From Rubrivivax sp. (GTDB lineage Bacteria > Pseudomonadota > Gammaproteobacteria > Burkholderiales > Burkholderiaceae_C), in the NCBI GenBank assembly GCA_030681795.1, contig JAUXRG010000090.1, forward strand, positions 1-64,000: 64,000 nt of DNA, read 5' to 3'. Positions 9,657 through 23,822 of this stretch are shown here, in pieces (the first letter of the stretch is position 1; the number at the start of each line of letters is the position of its first letter). The position numbers were made by a program, and so were the translations under genes. The notes under the pieces are model-generated. The model searched no databases. It was not told the origin of the DNA and saw only the letters and a program-made list of their open reading frames with translations.

Positions 9657-9693
9657 TGCGCTTGTTCGGCCCTGGTACCGCGGCGCGAACGCC

Positions 9694-10293
9694 ATGCCGG
9701 TCGCGCCGGCGATACTCCAGACCGTGGCCAGCTCCCTCTCGTTGTCCCTCGTCGGCATGCCCGGCTGTGGGAAATCCACCATCGGCCGCCACCTGGCCCG
9801 CCAGCTCGGCCTGCAGTTCATCGACAGCGACAGCGAAGTCGAGCAGCGCATCGGCATGCCGATACGCGAGTTCTTCGCCACGCAGGGCGAAGAGGCGTTT
9901 CGCAATGTCGAGCAGGACGTCATCGACGAGCTGAGCTCGCGCCCAGGCCTCGTGCTGGCGACGGGCGGGGGCGCCGTGCTGCGGCCCTCCAACCGCGACG
10001 CGCTGCATTCCCGCACCCACGTGCTGTACCTGCGCACGACGCCCGAGGAGCTTGCCCGACGCCTGCGCCACGACACCCATCGGCCCCTGCTCCAGGTGGC
10101 CGACCCGCTGCGACGGCTGCGCGAGCTGTACCGTGAACGCGATCCGCTGTACCGGCGTACGGCGCATTTCGTCATCGAGGCCGCCCGGCCCTCGTTGCAC
10201 TCCTTGATGGGCATGGTGCTCATGCAGCTCGAACTCGCCGGGCTGGTGGACCCTGCGCTGGTGCCGTCCCAGATCGACCCGCCCGCGGGCTGA
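9694..10293 (+). CDS. aroK: Shikimate kinase
   Basis: The enzyme phosphorylates shikimate at the 3-hydroxyl with ATP, the fifth step of the chorismate pathway, in the cytoplasm. The 199-residue product has the Walker A loop GMPGCGKST at about residue 22. It also has the shikimate-binding FIDSDSEVEQRIG segment, the conserved TGGGAVLR, and a lid with RHDTHRPLLQ. The ATG at 9694 gives a normal length; a GTG at 9723 is an alternative. Linkage of aroK to pilQ upstream and aroB downstream is an old, widely kept arrangement in proteobacteria. Confidence 0.93.
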   Translation: MPVAPAILQTVASSLSLSLVGMPGCGKSTIGRHLARQLGLQFIDSDSEVEQRIGMPIREFFATQGEEAFRNVEQDVIDELSSRPGLVLATGGGAVLRPSNRDALHSRTHVLYLRTTPEELARRLRHDTHRPLLQVADPLRRLRELYRERDPLYRRTAHFVIEAARPSLHSLMGMVLMQLELAGLVDPALVPSQIDPPAG

Positions 10294-10347
10294 CGGGGCC
10301 GCCAGGCCTGCCAGCCCTGCCACTGAGCGGCCGTAAACTCTGCAGCC

Positions 10348-11448
10348 ATGAACGACGCGCCCCCCAGCGCCGTGACGGTAGCCACGCCGCACAGCCGCTA
10401 CGACATCCTGATCGACAGCGGCCTGCTGTCCCAGGCTTCGGCCTGGGCCGGCCTGCCCGCTGCGACGCAAGCCGTGATCGTCAGCAACCCCACCGTCGAT
10501 GCGCTGTACGGCGACGCATTGCAGCAAGCCCTCACGCCACACTACGGCCAAGTCGGCCGGGTGCTGCTGCCCGACGGCGAACAGCACAAGAGCTGGACCT
10601 CGCTCAACCTCATCTTCGACCACTTGCTCGGCCAGGGCTGCGACCGCAAGACCGTGCTCTTCGCGCTGGGGGGTGGCGTGGTCGGCGACATGGCCGGCTT
10701 CGCCGCCGCCACCTTCATGCGCGGCGTGCCCTTCGTGCAAGTGCCCACCACGCTGCTGGCGCAGGTCGATTCCTCGGTGGGGGGCAAGACGGCCATCAAC
10801 CACCCTTTGGGCAAGAACATGATCGGCGCGTTCTACCAGCCCGAGCGCGTGGTCTGCGATCTGGCCACGCTCGATACGCTGCCCGAACGCGAGCTCTGCG
10901 CCGGCCTGGCCGAAGTCATCAAATACGGCCCCATCGCCGACATGGCGTTCTTCGAGTGGATCGAGGGCCATCTTCCCGCCTTGCTGCAGCGTGACAAGGC
11001 CGCGCTGGCGCATGCGGTCCGGCGTTCGTGCGAGATCAAGGCCGAGGTCGTGGGGCAGGATGAGCGCGAGAGCGGGCTGCGCGCCATCCTCAACTTCGGC
11101 CACACCTTCGGCCACGCGATCGAGCTGGGCATGGGTTATGGACAGTGGTTGCACGGCGAGGCGGTGGCTTGCGGCATGGTGCTGGCCGCGGCGCTGTCGG
11201 CCGAGCTGGGCATGGTGAGCACCGGGTTCGCACAGCGCCTGTCGCGGCTGATCGAACGCGCAGGATTGCCCGTGGTGGCCCCCGCGATGGAGGGCGCGCG
11301 CTGGCTCGAGTTGATGCGCGGCGACAAGAAGGCCGAGGGCGGCGAGATCCGCTTCGTGCTCCTCGGAGCCCCGGGCCGCGCCACGGTGCGCGCCGCACCC
11401 GACGCGGCGGTGCTGCGGGTGATCGCGCAGCACAGCGCCCGGGCGTGA
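10348..11448 (+). CDS. aroB: 3-dehydroquinate synthase
   Basis: The enzyme converts DAHP to 3-dehydroquinate, the second step of the shikimate pathway, and needs NAD and a divalent metal. The 366-residue product shows the NAD-binding [19 protein letters not shown] segment and the substrate region [20 protein letters not shown]. It also shows the metal-site regions AEVIKYG and [12 protein letters not shown]. It starts 54 bases after aroK, and its stop overlaps the next gene as GTGA. Confidence 0.96.
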   Translation: MNDAPPSAVTVATPHSRYDILIDSGLLSQASAWAGLPAATQAVIVSNPTVDALYGDALQQALTPHYGQVGRVLLPDGEQHKSWTSLNLIFDHLLGQGCDRKTVLFALGGGVVGDMAGFAAATFMRGVPFVQVPTTLLAQVDSSVGGKTAINHPLGKNMIGAFYQPERVVCDLATLDTLPERELCAGLAEVIKYGPIADMAFFEWIEGHLPALLQRDKAALAHAVRRSCEIKAEVVGQDERESGLRAILNFGHTFGHAIELGMGYGQWLHGEAVACGMVLAAALSAELGMVSTGFAQRLSRLIERAGLPVVAPAMEGARWLELMRGDKKAEGGEIRFVLLGAPGRATVRAAPDAAVLRVIAQHSARA

Positions 11449-12596
11449 ACCTGGCCGCACTCGCCCCCTGGGCCAGCGACCCGCGGCGCTCGCGCGGACG
11501 CCGCATCTCCGAGACGCTGGCCCCGCCGCGCAACGAACACCAGCGCGACCGCGACCGCATCGTCCACAGCACCGCGTTCCGGCGCCTGGTCTACAAGACA
11601 CAGGTCTTCATCAACCACGAAGGCGACCTCTTCCGCACGCGGTTGACGCACTCGCTGGAGGTGGCGCAACTCGGTCGATCGGCCGCACGTGCGCTGGACC
11701 TGAACGAAGACCTGGTCGAGGCCATCGCGCTGGCCCACGACCTCGGCCACACGCCTTTCGGCCACGCCGGGCAGGAGGCGCTGCACGAATGCATGCGCGA
11801 GCAGGGTGGCTTCGAGCACAACCTGCAGAGCCTGCGCGTGGTGGATGCCCTGGAAGCGCGCTACCCCACCTTCGACGGCCTGAACCTCACTTTCGAGACC
11901 CGCGAAGGCATCCTCAAGCATTGCCCGCGGCGCCATGCCGAGCAACTCGTGCAGGCCGAACCCGAAGGCCCCGGGCGCCGGTTCTTGCAGGGCACGCAGC
12001 CCAGCCTGGAGGCCCAACTCGTCAATCTGGCCGACGAGATGGCCTACAACGCGCACGATATCGACGACGGCGTGCGCTCCGGCCTCATCACGCTGCCACA
12101 GATGGAGAGCGTGCCGCTGTTCGTGCGCTGGCGCGACGAAGTCCTGGCGGACCACCCGGGCTTGAGCGAGCGACCGGGCCGCAGGCTGCTCTTCGAAACC
12201 CTCAGACGCATGCTCTCGGCGCAGGTGGGCGACCTCGTCGCCGCCACCGGCCAGGCCATCGCCGACCACGCGCCGGCTGACGAACAGGCCGTGCGTGGCT
12301 TGCCGCCGCTGGCCTGCTTCAGCGCCGGGCACCGGGCCCAGAGCGCCCAGCTCAAGCGCTTCCTGTTCCGCGAGCTCTACCGCCACCCCCAGGTGGTGCA
12401 GACCACCACCCTGGCGCGCGTCGTGGTCACTGAGCTCTTTGCGGCCTATGTGAAGGCGCCGGGCGAAATGCCCGCCGACTTCTCGGCGACGACGGACCTG
12501 CCGCGCGCCGTGGCCGACTACATCGCCGGCATGACCGACCGCTTTGCCTTGCGCGAACACCACCGCCTGACCGGGCGGCGGCTGTTCGCGGAGTAG
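11445..12596 (+). CDS. Deoxyguanosinetriphosphate triphosphohydrolase-like protein (HD domain)
   Basis: It probably hydrolyses dNTPs to the nucleoside and triphosphate, as in the dGTPase-like family. The 383-residue product contains the YKTQVF and [11 protein letters not shown] segments. The metal-binding HD motif [17 protein letters not shown] follows, and later [14 protein letters not shown], all hallmarks of the Dgt type-2 family. I chose the GTG at 11445, which overlaps the aroB stop by 4 bases; starts further upstream would run inside aroB. The aroKB-dgt-gltB order is common in Burkholderiales. Confidence 0.92.
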   Translation: MNLAALAPWASDPRRSRGRRISETLAPPRNEHQRDRDRIVHSTAFRRLVYKTQVFINHEGDLFRTRLTHSLEVAQLGRSAARALDLNEDLVEAIALAHDLGHTPFGHAGQEALHECMREQGGFEHNLQSLRVVDALEARYPTFDGLNLTFETREGILKHCPRRHAEQLVQAEPEGPGRRFLQGTQPSLEAQLVNLADEMAYNAHDIDDGVRSGLITLPQMESVPLFVRWRDEVLADHPGLSERPGRRLLFETLRRMLSAQVGDLVAATGQAIADHAPADEQAVRGLPPLACFSAGHRAQSAQLKRFLFRELYRHPQVVQTTTLARVVVTELFAAYVKAPGEMPADFSATTDLPRAVADYIAGMTDRFALREHHRLTGRRLFAE

Positions 12597-12603
12597 GCAC
12601 GGC

Positions 12604-13275
12604 ATGGCCCGCCTGCCACGGCTGGAGATTGCGGGCCAGGCGCATCTCGTGATCCAGCGCAGCAATGGTGGGCAGGCGGCATTCGCCGATCGGCAGGATC
12701 GCCAGGCCTTCGTCGCGGCGCTTCGCGAGGCCGCAGCTGCAGCCAAGGTGCAGGTGCATGCCTACGCCCTGCTGGGCACGGAAGTGCAGTTGCTGCTCAC
12801 CCCTGCCGAGCGGGGGGCGCTTGGGCGCGCCGTGCAGGCGCTGGGCCGCCGCTATGTGAGTGCCTACAACCGTCGGCACGGCCGGGCGGGCACCCTGTGG
12901 GACGGCCGTTTTCGCGCTGCCGTGATGGAGCCCGGCCCCACGCGCCTGGCGGCCCTGCAGGCGGTGGACGCCGCGTCTTCCGAGCCTGGCTTCACCAGCG
13001 CCGGCCACCGCACCGGGGCGGGGCGAGACCCGATGCTGGTCGACCCCCCCGAGTTCTGGCAACTCGGAAATACGCCTTTCGAGCGTGACGCCGCCTACCG
13101 CGCCCGGCTGGCCGAGGGCGTGGCGCCCGCAGTCGTCGAATGGCTGCGCCAGGCCGCGCTGGGCGGTTGGGCCGCCGGGTCCGAGGCGTTTGCGGCCGAA
13201 GTGGCCGCAGCCGCCGCCAGGCCGGCGCGCCCCCGGCCGCGCGGCCGGCCTCGCAAGGCCGCGAACAGATCCTGA
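12604..13275 (+). CDS. RAYT/Y1-type transposase-derived protein lacking the HUH motif
   Basis: This 223-residue protein resembles REP-associated tyrosine transposases (Y1_Tnp superfamily). It opens with [20 protein letters not shown], and the region around [20 protein letters not shown], which would hold the catalytic tyrosine, is intact. The usual HUH metal site (as in MPNHVHLLL) reads [12 protein letters not shown] here, so both histidines are gone. The C-terminus is Ala/Arg-rich with an AT-hook-like RPRGRPRK. It sits 7 bases after the dGTPase gene and 188 bases before gltB. It may be a domesticated DNA- or RNA-binding protein rather than an active transposase; that is inference. Confidence 0.72.
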   Translation: MARLPRLEIAGQAHLVIQRSNGGQAAFADRQDRQAFVAALREAAAAAKVQVHAYALLGTEVQLLLTPAERGALGRAVQALGRRYVSAYNRRHGRAGTLWDGRFRAAVMEPGPTRLAALQAVDAASSEPGFTSAGHRTGAGRDPMLVDPPEFWQLGNTPFERDAAYRARLAEGVAPAVVEWLRQAALGGWAAGSEAFAAEVAAAAARPARPRPRGRPRKAANRS

Positions 13276-13320
13276 GACTGGCAGGCCACCCGGGCGACTT
13301 GACGGTGAGGGTGTCGCATT

Positions 13321-13391
13321 GCGTCTGTTTATGCGTCCCCATTTTTTTCTCTCTCGATGTCGACTTAGATGTTATGGCGTCTGACCCCATT
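13321..13391 (+). repeat. Imperfect repeats next to the RAYT-like gene
   Basis: Two copies of a GCGTCTG...CCCCATT motif lie in the 188-base gap before gltB. One is at 13321-13343 with extra bases inside, and one is compact at 13377-13391 (GCGTCTGACCCCATT). The TGGGGTCAGA-type core is often seen beside Y1/RAYT transposase genes, so these may be remnants of the element's ends. The region is AT-richer than its surroundings and also has to hold the gltB promoter. A TTGACT at 13395-13400 is a possible -35 without a clear -10. Confidence 0.35.
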
Positions 13392-13463
13392 AGTTTGACT
13401 TGCCCGGATTGCTGCGCTGCGGTAGCCTCATCACCCCTCGTGCCCCGCCTCGATAGGAGCGCC

Positions 13464-18221
<4,758 letters not shown>

Positions 18222-18242
18222 TTCGACGAGGGGACACGCATC

Positions 18243-19730
18243 ATGGGCAAGGTCACAGGTTTCCTGGAGTACGAACGCCTCGAAGAAGGCTACGAGCCGA
18301 TAGCGGCGCGATTGAAGACATGGGCTGAGTTCGTCATCGGGCTGAATGACGAGCAGGCCAGGCAGCAGGGCGCGCGCTGCATGGACTGCGGCACGCCGTT
18401 CTGCAGCAGCGGCTGCCCGGTCAACAACATCATCCCGGACTTCAACGACATGGTCTTGCACGGCGACTGGAAAGCCGCCATCGAAACGCTGCACCAGACC
18501 AACAACTTTCCCGAGTTCACCGGCCGCGTCTGCCCGGCGCCCTGCGAGGCCGCGTGCACGCTCAACGTCAACGACGACGCGGTGGGCATCAAGAGCATCG
18601 AGCACGCCATCATCGACCGTGCCTGGGCCGAGGGCTGGGTTCAGCCGCAGCCGCCGGCGCACAAGACGGGCAAGAAGGTGGCGGTGGTGGGCAGCGGACC
18701 GGCCGGCCTGGCCGCTGCGCAGCAGCTCGCCCGCGCCGGCCACGACGTGACGGTATTCGAAAAGAACGGGCGCATCGGCGGCCTGCTGCGCTACGGCATC
18801 CCGGACTTCAAGATGGAGAAGACGCACATCGACCGCCGCGTCGCGCAGATGCGCTCCGAGGGCGTCGCCTTCCGCACGGGGGTGCGGGTGGGCACCTGGC
18901 CCAGCGAAGGTGCTGCCAGCAAGGTCACCCACGACGCCCAGGAGACGCTGGCCGCCGAGCAACTGCTGGCCGGGTTCGACGCCGTGCTGCTGGCCGGCGG
19001 CAGCGAGACCAGCCGTGACCTCAGCGTGCCTGGCCGTGAACTCGACGGCGTGCATTTCGCGATGGAATTCCTGCCGCAGCAGAACAAGGTCAACGCCGGC
19101 GACAAGGTGAAGGGCCAGATCAAGGCCACCGGCAAGCGTGTCATCGTGATCGGCGGCGGCGACACCGGCAGCGACTGCGTGGGCACCAGCAACCGCCATG
19201 GCGCGGCCAGCGTCACGCAGTTCGAACTCCTGCCGCGGCCGCCCGAGGAAGAAGACCGGCCGCTGACCTGGCCCTACTGGCCGACCAAGCTGCGCACCAG
19301 CTCCAGCCACGAAGAAGGCTGCGCGCGCGAATTCGCCATCGCCACCAAGGCGTTCATCGCCGGCACCGGCAAGGACAAGGGCCGCGTCGTGGGGCTCAGG
19401 ACGGTGCAGGTGCTGTGGCAGGGCGGCAAGATGGTCGAGGTGCCCGGCAGCGAAAAGGAATGGAAGGCCGACCTGGTGTTGCTGGCGATGGGCTTCGTGG
19501 CCCCGGTGGCCTCCGTGCTCGAGGCCTTCGGCGTCGAGAAGGACGCGCGCGGCAATGCCAAGGCCGGCACCGAGGCCCTGGGCGGCTATCGCACGAATGT
19601 CGACAAGGTCTTCGCCGCCGGCGACATGCGGCGCGGGCAAAGCCTGGTGGTGTGGGCCATCCGCGAAGGCCGCCAGGCGGCGCGTGCCGTGGACGAATGC
19701 CTGATGGGAGCCAGCCTCCTGCCACGCTGA
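18243..19730 (+). CDS. gltD: Glutamate synthase small subunit
   Basis: GltD is the flavoprotein that takes electrons from NADPH and passes them through 4Fe-4S clusters to GltB. The 495-residue product has N-terminal cysteine clusters ([33 protein letters not shown]). It also has an FAD dinucleotide fold [11 protein letters not shown] and an NADPH fold GGGDTGSDC. It ends with the FAD-binding [18 protein letters not shown] region. It starts 21 bases after gltB and is co-transcribed with it. Confidence 0.97.
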   Translation: MGKVTGFLEYERLEEGYEPIAARLKTWAEFVIGLNDEQARQQGARCMDCGTPFCSSGCPVNNIIPDFNDMVLHGDWKAAIETLHQTNNFPEFTGRVCPAPCEAACTLNVNDDAVGIKSIEHAIIDRAWAEGWVQPQPPAHKTGKKVAVVGSGPAGLAAAQQLARAGHDVTVFEKNGRIGGLLRYGIPDFKMEKTHIDRRVAQMRSEGVAFRTGVRVGTWPSEGAASKVTHDAQETLAAEQLLAGFDAVLLAGGSETSRDLSVPGRELDGVHFAMEFLPQQNKVNAGDKVKGQIKATGKRVIVIGGGDTGSDCVGTSNRHGAASVTQFELLPRPPEEEDRPLTWPYWPTKLRTSSSHEEGCAREFAIATKAFIAGTGKDKGRVVGLRTVQVLWQGGKMVEVPGSEKEWKADLVLLAMGFVAPVASVLEAFGVEKDARGNAKAGTEALGGYRTNVDKVFAAGDMRRGQSLVVWAIREGRQAARAVDECLMGASLLPR

Positions 19731-19794
19731 AAGTCACGGCGCTTGGCTGGGGGCCGCTGCGCGCAGGCAGCGCACGCAGACACACTTCTTTTCT

Positions 19795-19808
19795 CAGGGT
19801 TCACCCTG
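19795..19808 (+). terminator. Weak hairpin after gltD
   Basis: CAGGG and CCCTG flank a TTCA loop, 65 bases after the gltD stop. There is no T-run, so termination between gltD and the mla operon is only possible, not shown. The rest of 19731-19888 holds no recognisable gene and probably carries the mla promoter. Confidence 0.25.
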
Positions 19809-19888
19809 GGGTCTGAGGGCTGCGTGCGAGAATTCGCACCCCTGCAGCAAGGTTGCCTGGGTGGAAACCCGCCCGGCCCGGCACTCGC

Positions 19889-20734
19889 TTGACCTCAAAC
19901 ACCTTCATCGAGATCGACCACGTCACGTTCGGCTACGACAGCAGCCGCGCCATCCTGAAGGACGTCTCGCTCGAATTCCCCCGCGGCAAGGTCACCGCCA
20001 TTCTCGGCGGCTCGGGCTGCGGCAAGACCACGCTGATGCGCCTGATCGGCGGCGTGCACGCCGCTGACCGTGGCCGCGTCGTCTTCGACGGCGAAGTCAT
20101 CGACACCCGCAACAAGGCGCAGCTCTACCGGCTGCGCCGGCGACTGGGCATGCTGTTCCAGTTCGGCGCGCTCTTCACCGACCTCACGGTGTTCGAGAAC
20201 GTGGCCTTTCCGATGCGCGAGCACACCGCCCTGCCCGAAGCCATGATCCGCGACCTGGTGCTGATGAAGCTCAACGCCGTGGGCCTGCGCGGTGCGGCGG
20301 GGCTGCGCATCTCCGAGGTCTCGGGCGGCATGGCGCGCCGCGTGGCGCTGGCGCGCGCCATCGCGCTGGACCCCGAACTCATCATGTACGACGAGCCCTT
20401 CGCCGGGCTCGACCTCATCAGCATGGGCGTGGCGGCCAAGCTCATACGCACGCTCAACGACGCCACCGGCGCGACCTCGCTGGTGGTCTCGCACGACGTG
20501 CCCGAGTGCATGGCCATCAGCGACTACGTGGTGCTGATGTCCAACCAGGGCCGCATCGTGGCGCGCGGCACACCGGCCGAGCTGATGGCCTCCCTGGACC
20601 CCGAAACGCGCCAGTTTGTGCGCGGCGAACCCGACGGGCCGGTGAAATTCCACTACCCGGCGCGCGACATCGCCGAGGACTTCGGCCTGGCTGCGCCCCC
20701 CCCGACCCCCACCGCCGCGGGAGCGAAGGCGTGA
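19889..20734 (+). CDS. mlaF: Phospholipid ABC transporter ATP-binding protein MlaF
   Basis: MlaF powers the MlaFEDB complex that moves phospholipids between the inner membrane and periplasmic MlaC to keep the outer membrane asymmetric. The product (281 aa from this start) has Walker A GGSGCGKTT, signature VSGGMARRVALARA and Walker B ELIMYDEPFAGLD; SGGMARR is typical of MlaF. The start is uncertain. The TTG at 19889 gives TSNTFIEIDHVTFGY, as homologues begin. A TTG at 19853 would add 12 residues. Neither has a good ribosome site. The stop overlaps the mlaE start as TGATG. Confidence 0.93.
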   Translation: MTSNTFIEIDHVTFGYDSSRAILKDVSLEFPRGKVTAILGGSGCGKTTLMRLIGGVHAADRGRVVFDGEVIDTRNKAQLYRLRRRLGMLFQFGALFTDLTVFENVAFPMREHTALPEAMIRDLVLMKLNAVGLRGAAGLRISEVSGGMARRVALARAIALDPELIMYDEPFAGLDLISMGVAAKLIRTLNDATGATSLVVSHDVPECMAISDYVVLMSNQGRIVARGTPAELMASLDPETRQFVRGEPDGPVKFHYPARDIAEDFGLAAPPPTPTAAGAKA

Positions 20735-21513
20735 TGGACCAGATCGCCCGCCTGGGCGCCACCGCGCTCGAACAGTTTCGCGGCTGGGGACATGCGACGT
20801 TCTTCTTCCTCGACCTGCTGCGCGCCGTGCCGGCCTCGCTGCGGCGCTTCGGTCTCGTGGTGGCCCAGGTGCACGCCATCGGCAACCGCTCGCTGGTCAT
20901 CATCCTGGCCTCCGGGCTGGCCGTGGGCTTCGTGCTCGCGCTGCAGATGTACTACGCCCTCGTCACCTACGGCGCGGCCGAGAGCTTGGGGCTGATCGTC
21001 AACCTGGCGCTGGTGCGTGAACTCGGGCCGGTGGTCACCGGGCTGCTTTTCGCGGGCCGCGCGGGCACCTCGCTGACCGCAGAGATCGGCCTCATGAAGG
21101 CCGGCGAGCAGATCGCGGCGATGGAGCTCATGGCCATCGACCCCAAGGCGCGCGTGCTCGCTCCAAGGCTCATCGGCGGCATCGTCTCCATGCCCATCCT
21201 GGCGATCCTGTTTTCGGCCATCGGCATCCTCGGCGCCTACTTGGTGGCCGTGCTGCTCATCGGCGTCGATGCCGGAAACTTCTGGTCGATCATGCAGACC
21301 AAGGTCGATGTCTGGCGCGACGTCGGCAACGGCCTCGTCAAGGCCGCCGTATTCGGCGTCGTCTGCACCGTGGTGGCGCTGTACCAGGGTTTCGAAACCG
21401 AAGCCACCCCGGAGGGTGTGGCCTACGCCACCACGCGCACGGTGGTGATTTCTTCGCTGTGGGTGCTGGGGATGGACTTCATCCTCACGGCAATGATGTT
21501 CTCGACGCCTTGA
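20734..21513 (+). CDS. mlaE: Phospholipid ABC transporter permease MlaE
   Basis: This is the integral membrane subunit of the Mla transporter. The 259-residue product has an amphipathic N-terminal helix (GWGHATFFFLDLLRAV) and about five membrane helices. The MlaE family signature region LVRELGPVVTGLLFAGRAGTSLTAEIG is present in full. The ATG at 20734 shares one base with the mlaF stop, and mlaD follows after 21 bases. Confidence 0.95.
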   Translation: MDQIARLGATALEQFRGWGHATFFFLDLLRAVPASLRRFGLVVAQVHAIGNRSLVIILASGLAVGFVLALQMYYALVTYGAAESLGLIVNLALVRELGPVVTGLLFAGRAGTSLTAEIGLMKAGEQIAAMELMAIDPKARVLAPRLIGGIVSMPILAILFSAIGILGAYLVAVLLIGVDAGNFWSIMQTKVDVWRDVGNGLVKAAVFGVVCTVVALYQGFETEATPEGVAYATTRTVVISSLWVLGMDFILTAMMFSTP

Positions 21514-21534
21514 GGCGCAGACAGGAAGAAGCAA

Positions 21535-22020
21535 ATGGGCAAGAAGGGTATCGAGATACTGGTCGGCATCTTCGTGCTGCTGGGCATGCTGGGGTTGACC
21601 TTCCTGGCCCTGCAGGCGGCCAACCTGGGCAGCGTGGGCAGTGGCGACACCTACACGGTGAAGGCGCGCTTCGACAACGTCGGCGGGCTGAAGGTGCGCG
21701 CACCGGTGCGCACCGCCGGCGTCACCGTGGGGCGGGTGACGCGCATCGCGCTGGATGGCAAGACCTTCCAGGGCGTGGTGACGATGGAAGTCGAGCGCGG
21801 CTACGAGTTTCCCAAGGACTCGGCAGCCAAGATCCTGACGGCCGGACTGCTGGGCGACCAGTACATCGGGCTGGAGCCTGGCGGCGACGACAAGAACCTC
21901 GCCCCCGGCGACACCCTGGCGCAGACGCAGTCGGCCGTGGTGCTGGAAAACCTCATCGGCCAGTTCTTCACCGGCAAGGCGGAGGGACCGGCCGCCGGCG
22001 CGTCCGGAGCCGCCAAGTGA
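21535..22020 (+). CDS. mlaD: Mla lipid-binding MCE protein MlaD
   Basis: MlaD is anchored in the inner membrane by one helix and forms a hexameric ring of MCE domains that carries lipid. The 161-residue product starts with GKKGIEILVGIFVLLGMLG (membrane helix at about 7-28). One MCE domain follows with FDNVGGLKVRAPVRTAGVTVG and LLGDQYIGLEPGG. The C-terminal helical part includes VVLENLIGQFF. Length and architecture match MlaD of other proteobacteria. The stop overlaps mlaA as GTGA. Confidence 0.95.
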   Translation: MGKKGIEILVGIFVLLGMLGLTFLALQAANLGSVGSGDTYTVKARFDNVGGLKVRAPVRTAGVTVGRVTRIALDGKTFQGVVTMEVERGYEFPKDSAAKILTAGLLGDQYIGLEPGGDDKNLAPGDTLAQTQSAVVLENLIGQFFTGKAEGPAAGASGAAK

Positions 22021-22817
22021 AGCCGGTGCGCGTGCTGCGGCGCGCGCTGGGTGCGGTGGCACTCGTGGGGCTGGCCGGGTGCGCCACGGTGGCGCCGAGT
22101 TCACCTGCCACTGCGGCCGTCGCTGACCCCTGGGAGAACTGGAACCGCAAGGTCTTCGACTTCAACGAGGCGCTCGACAGGGCCGTGCTCAAGCCCGTGG
22201 CCGAGACCTACCGCGATGTCGTGCCCCGCCTGGCGCGCACCGGGGTCGACAACGTGCTGGGCAACGTCTACGACGTCTGGTCCACGGCCAACCAATTCCT
22301 GCAAGGCAAGGTGCAGACCGGCCTGGAAATGGGCATGCGCGTGCTCACCAACACCCTGTTCGGCCTGGGCGGGCTGCTCGACCCGGCGACTGAAATGGGC
22401 CTGACGCGCCGCTCCGACGACTTCGGCCAGACGCTGGGGCGCTGGGGGCTGGGCAACGGTCCGTATCTGGTGCTGCCCCTGTTCGGCCCCTCGACGCTGC
22501 GCGACACCGCCGGGCTGGTGGTCGACCGCCAGGCGTCGCCCTCCACGCTTGCCGACACCACGGCGGCGAGCTACGGCGTGAGCGCCCTCGAGCTCGTGAA
22601 TGCGCGAACCAACCTGCTGGCCACCGGCCAGCTCGTGGACCGCGTGGCGCTGGACAAATATGTCTTCGTGCGCGACGCTTACCTGGCGCGCCGCCGCGAC
22701 GCGCTCTACGACGGCGCGCCCCCCATGGAGGCCTTCATCGACGAAGGCGCCGACCCCCCCGCCCCCCCGGCCCCCCCTGCATCCGCATCCGCGCCCGCCC
22801 CCGCCCCCGCCAAGTGA
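22017..22817 (+). CDS. mlaA: Outer-membrane lipoprotein MlaA (VacJ)
   Basis: MlaA takes misplaced phospholipid from the outer leaflet of the outer membrane and hands it to MlaC. The 266-residue product has a lipobox LAGC with Cys22. The family core begins DPWENWNRKVFDFNEALDRA and includes RRSDDFGQTLGRWGLGNGPYLVLPLFGPS. The GTG at 22017 overlaps the mlaD stop. In this lineage mlaA lies inside the operon, whereas it is separate in E. coli. The tail from about residue 246 is Ala/Pro-rich and encoded by three C7 tracts between 22754 and 22777. Confidence 0.94.
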   Translation: MKPVRVLRRALGAVALVGLAGCATVAPSSPATAAVADPWENWNRKVFDFNEALDRAVLKPVAETYRDVVPRLARTGVDNVLGNVYDVWSTANQFLQGKVQTGLEMGMRVLTNTLFGLGGLLDPATEMGLTRRSDDFGQTLGRWGLGNGPYLVLPLFGPSTLRDTAGLVVDRQASPSTLADTTAASYGVSALELVNARTNLLATGQLVDRVALDKYVFVRDAYLARRRDALYDGAPPMEAFIDEGADPPAPPAPPASASAPAPAPAK

Positions 22818-22887
22818 ACCAGAATGCGCGCTGGCGCGTTATGGTCTGGTGGCGCTGAGCCTGGTGCCGCCTCCCGAAAGGAATTAA

Positions 22888-23499
22888 ATGTTCAAGAACC
22901 TGCTCCGCATCGCTCCCTGGATCGTCGCCCTGGCCGCCGTCGCGCCGGTGCATGCCGAAGTGAGCCCCGATGCGCTGGTGCGCCAGATTTCGGTGGAGGT
23001 GATCGATGCCGCCAAGGCCGACAAGGCCATCCAGGCCGGCGATTTCAGCCGCATCTCGGCGCTCGTCGATGCCAAGGTGATGCCCAGCGTCAATTTCGAG
23101 GTCGCCACGCGCTCGGCCGTCGGTCCGCAATGGCGCGGCGCGACACCCGAGCAGCGCGCGCGGCTGCAGACCGAGTTCAAGGTCCTGCTGCTGCGCCTGT
23201 ACTCCGGCGCGCTGCAGCAGGTCAAGGACCAGAGCGTCGAAGTCACCAAGACCTTGCCCGTGCAAGGCGGCACCCAGGTCGTGGTCCAGACCGAGGTGCG
23301 CGGCAAGGGCGAGCCGATCAAGCTCGACTACCGCATGGACAAGTTCGGCGATGCCTGGAAGATCATCGACGTCAACGTCGGCGGCATCTGGCTGGTGCAG
23401 AACTACCGCTCGCAGTTCGCGCCCGAACTCACCAAGGGCGGCGTCGACGGCCTCATCAATGCCCTGACCGAACGCAACAAGACGGCCGCCAAGGTCTGA
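22888..23499 (+). CDS. mlaC: Periplasmic phospholipid shuttle MlaC
   Basis: MlaC carries phospholipid between MlaA at the outer membrane and MlaD at the inner membrane. The 203-residue product has a signal peptide ending in APVHAE. The MlaC/Ttg2D domain includes DFSRISALVDAKVMPSVNF, a TEFKVLLLRLYSGALQQ helix and KIIDVNVGGIWLVQNYRSQF. A good ribosome site, GAAAGGAATTAA, precedes the ATG. The 70-base gap after mlaA contains no gene. Confidence 0.95.
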   Translation: MFKNLLRIAPWIVALAAVAPVHAEVSPDALVRQISVEVIDAAKADKAIQAGDFSRISALVDAKVMPSVNFEVATRSAVGPQWRGATPEQRARLQTEFKVLLLRLYSGALQQVKDQSVEVTKTLPVQGGTQVVVQTEVRGKGEPIKLDYRMDKFGDAWKIIDVNVGGIWLVQNYRSQFAPELTKGGVDGLINALTERNKTAAKV

Positions 23500-23510
23500 A
23501 CGGCAAGCCC

Positions 23511-23792
23511 ATGAAGCTGCCCCCGCAAGCCACGCTCGAACAGGCCGCCGCGCTGGCCCAGATGCTGCCGGCGGCCCTGGCCGAAAGCAGCGGCACCCTG
23601 CGCATCGATGCCAGCGCCCTGGAGGGCTTCGACAGCTCCACCATTGCGCTGTTGATGCAGGCGCGCCGCCTGGCCCAGGCGGCCGGCCGCGGCTTTGAAG
23701 TCACCGCAGCCCCGGCCAAGCTGGCCGAGCTGGCGCGGCTGTACGGCGTGGGGGAGTTGCTGGCGCTGCGCACGCCCGGCCCGTCCGACTAA
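23511..23792 (+). CDS. mlaB: STAS-domain protein MlaB
   Basis: MlaB binds MlaF and supports the activity and assembly of the MlaFEDB transporter. The 93-residue product is a single STAS domain, with LRIDASALEGFDSSTIALLMQARRLA carrying the conserved loop and helix. The ATG at 23511 is 11 bases after mlaC; longer in-frame starts would overlap mlaC. It closes the mla operon and converges on zwf with 30 bases between. Confidence 0.88.
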   Translation: MKLPPQATLEQAAALAQMLPAALAESSGTLRIDASALEGFDSSTIALLMQARRLAQAAGRGFEVTAAPAKLAELARLYGVGELLALRTPGPSD

Positions 23793-23822
23793 CTCTTCAA
23801 CGAAGTGGGGCCCACGCCGGGC

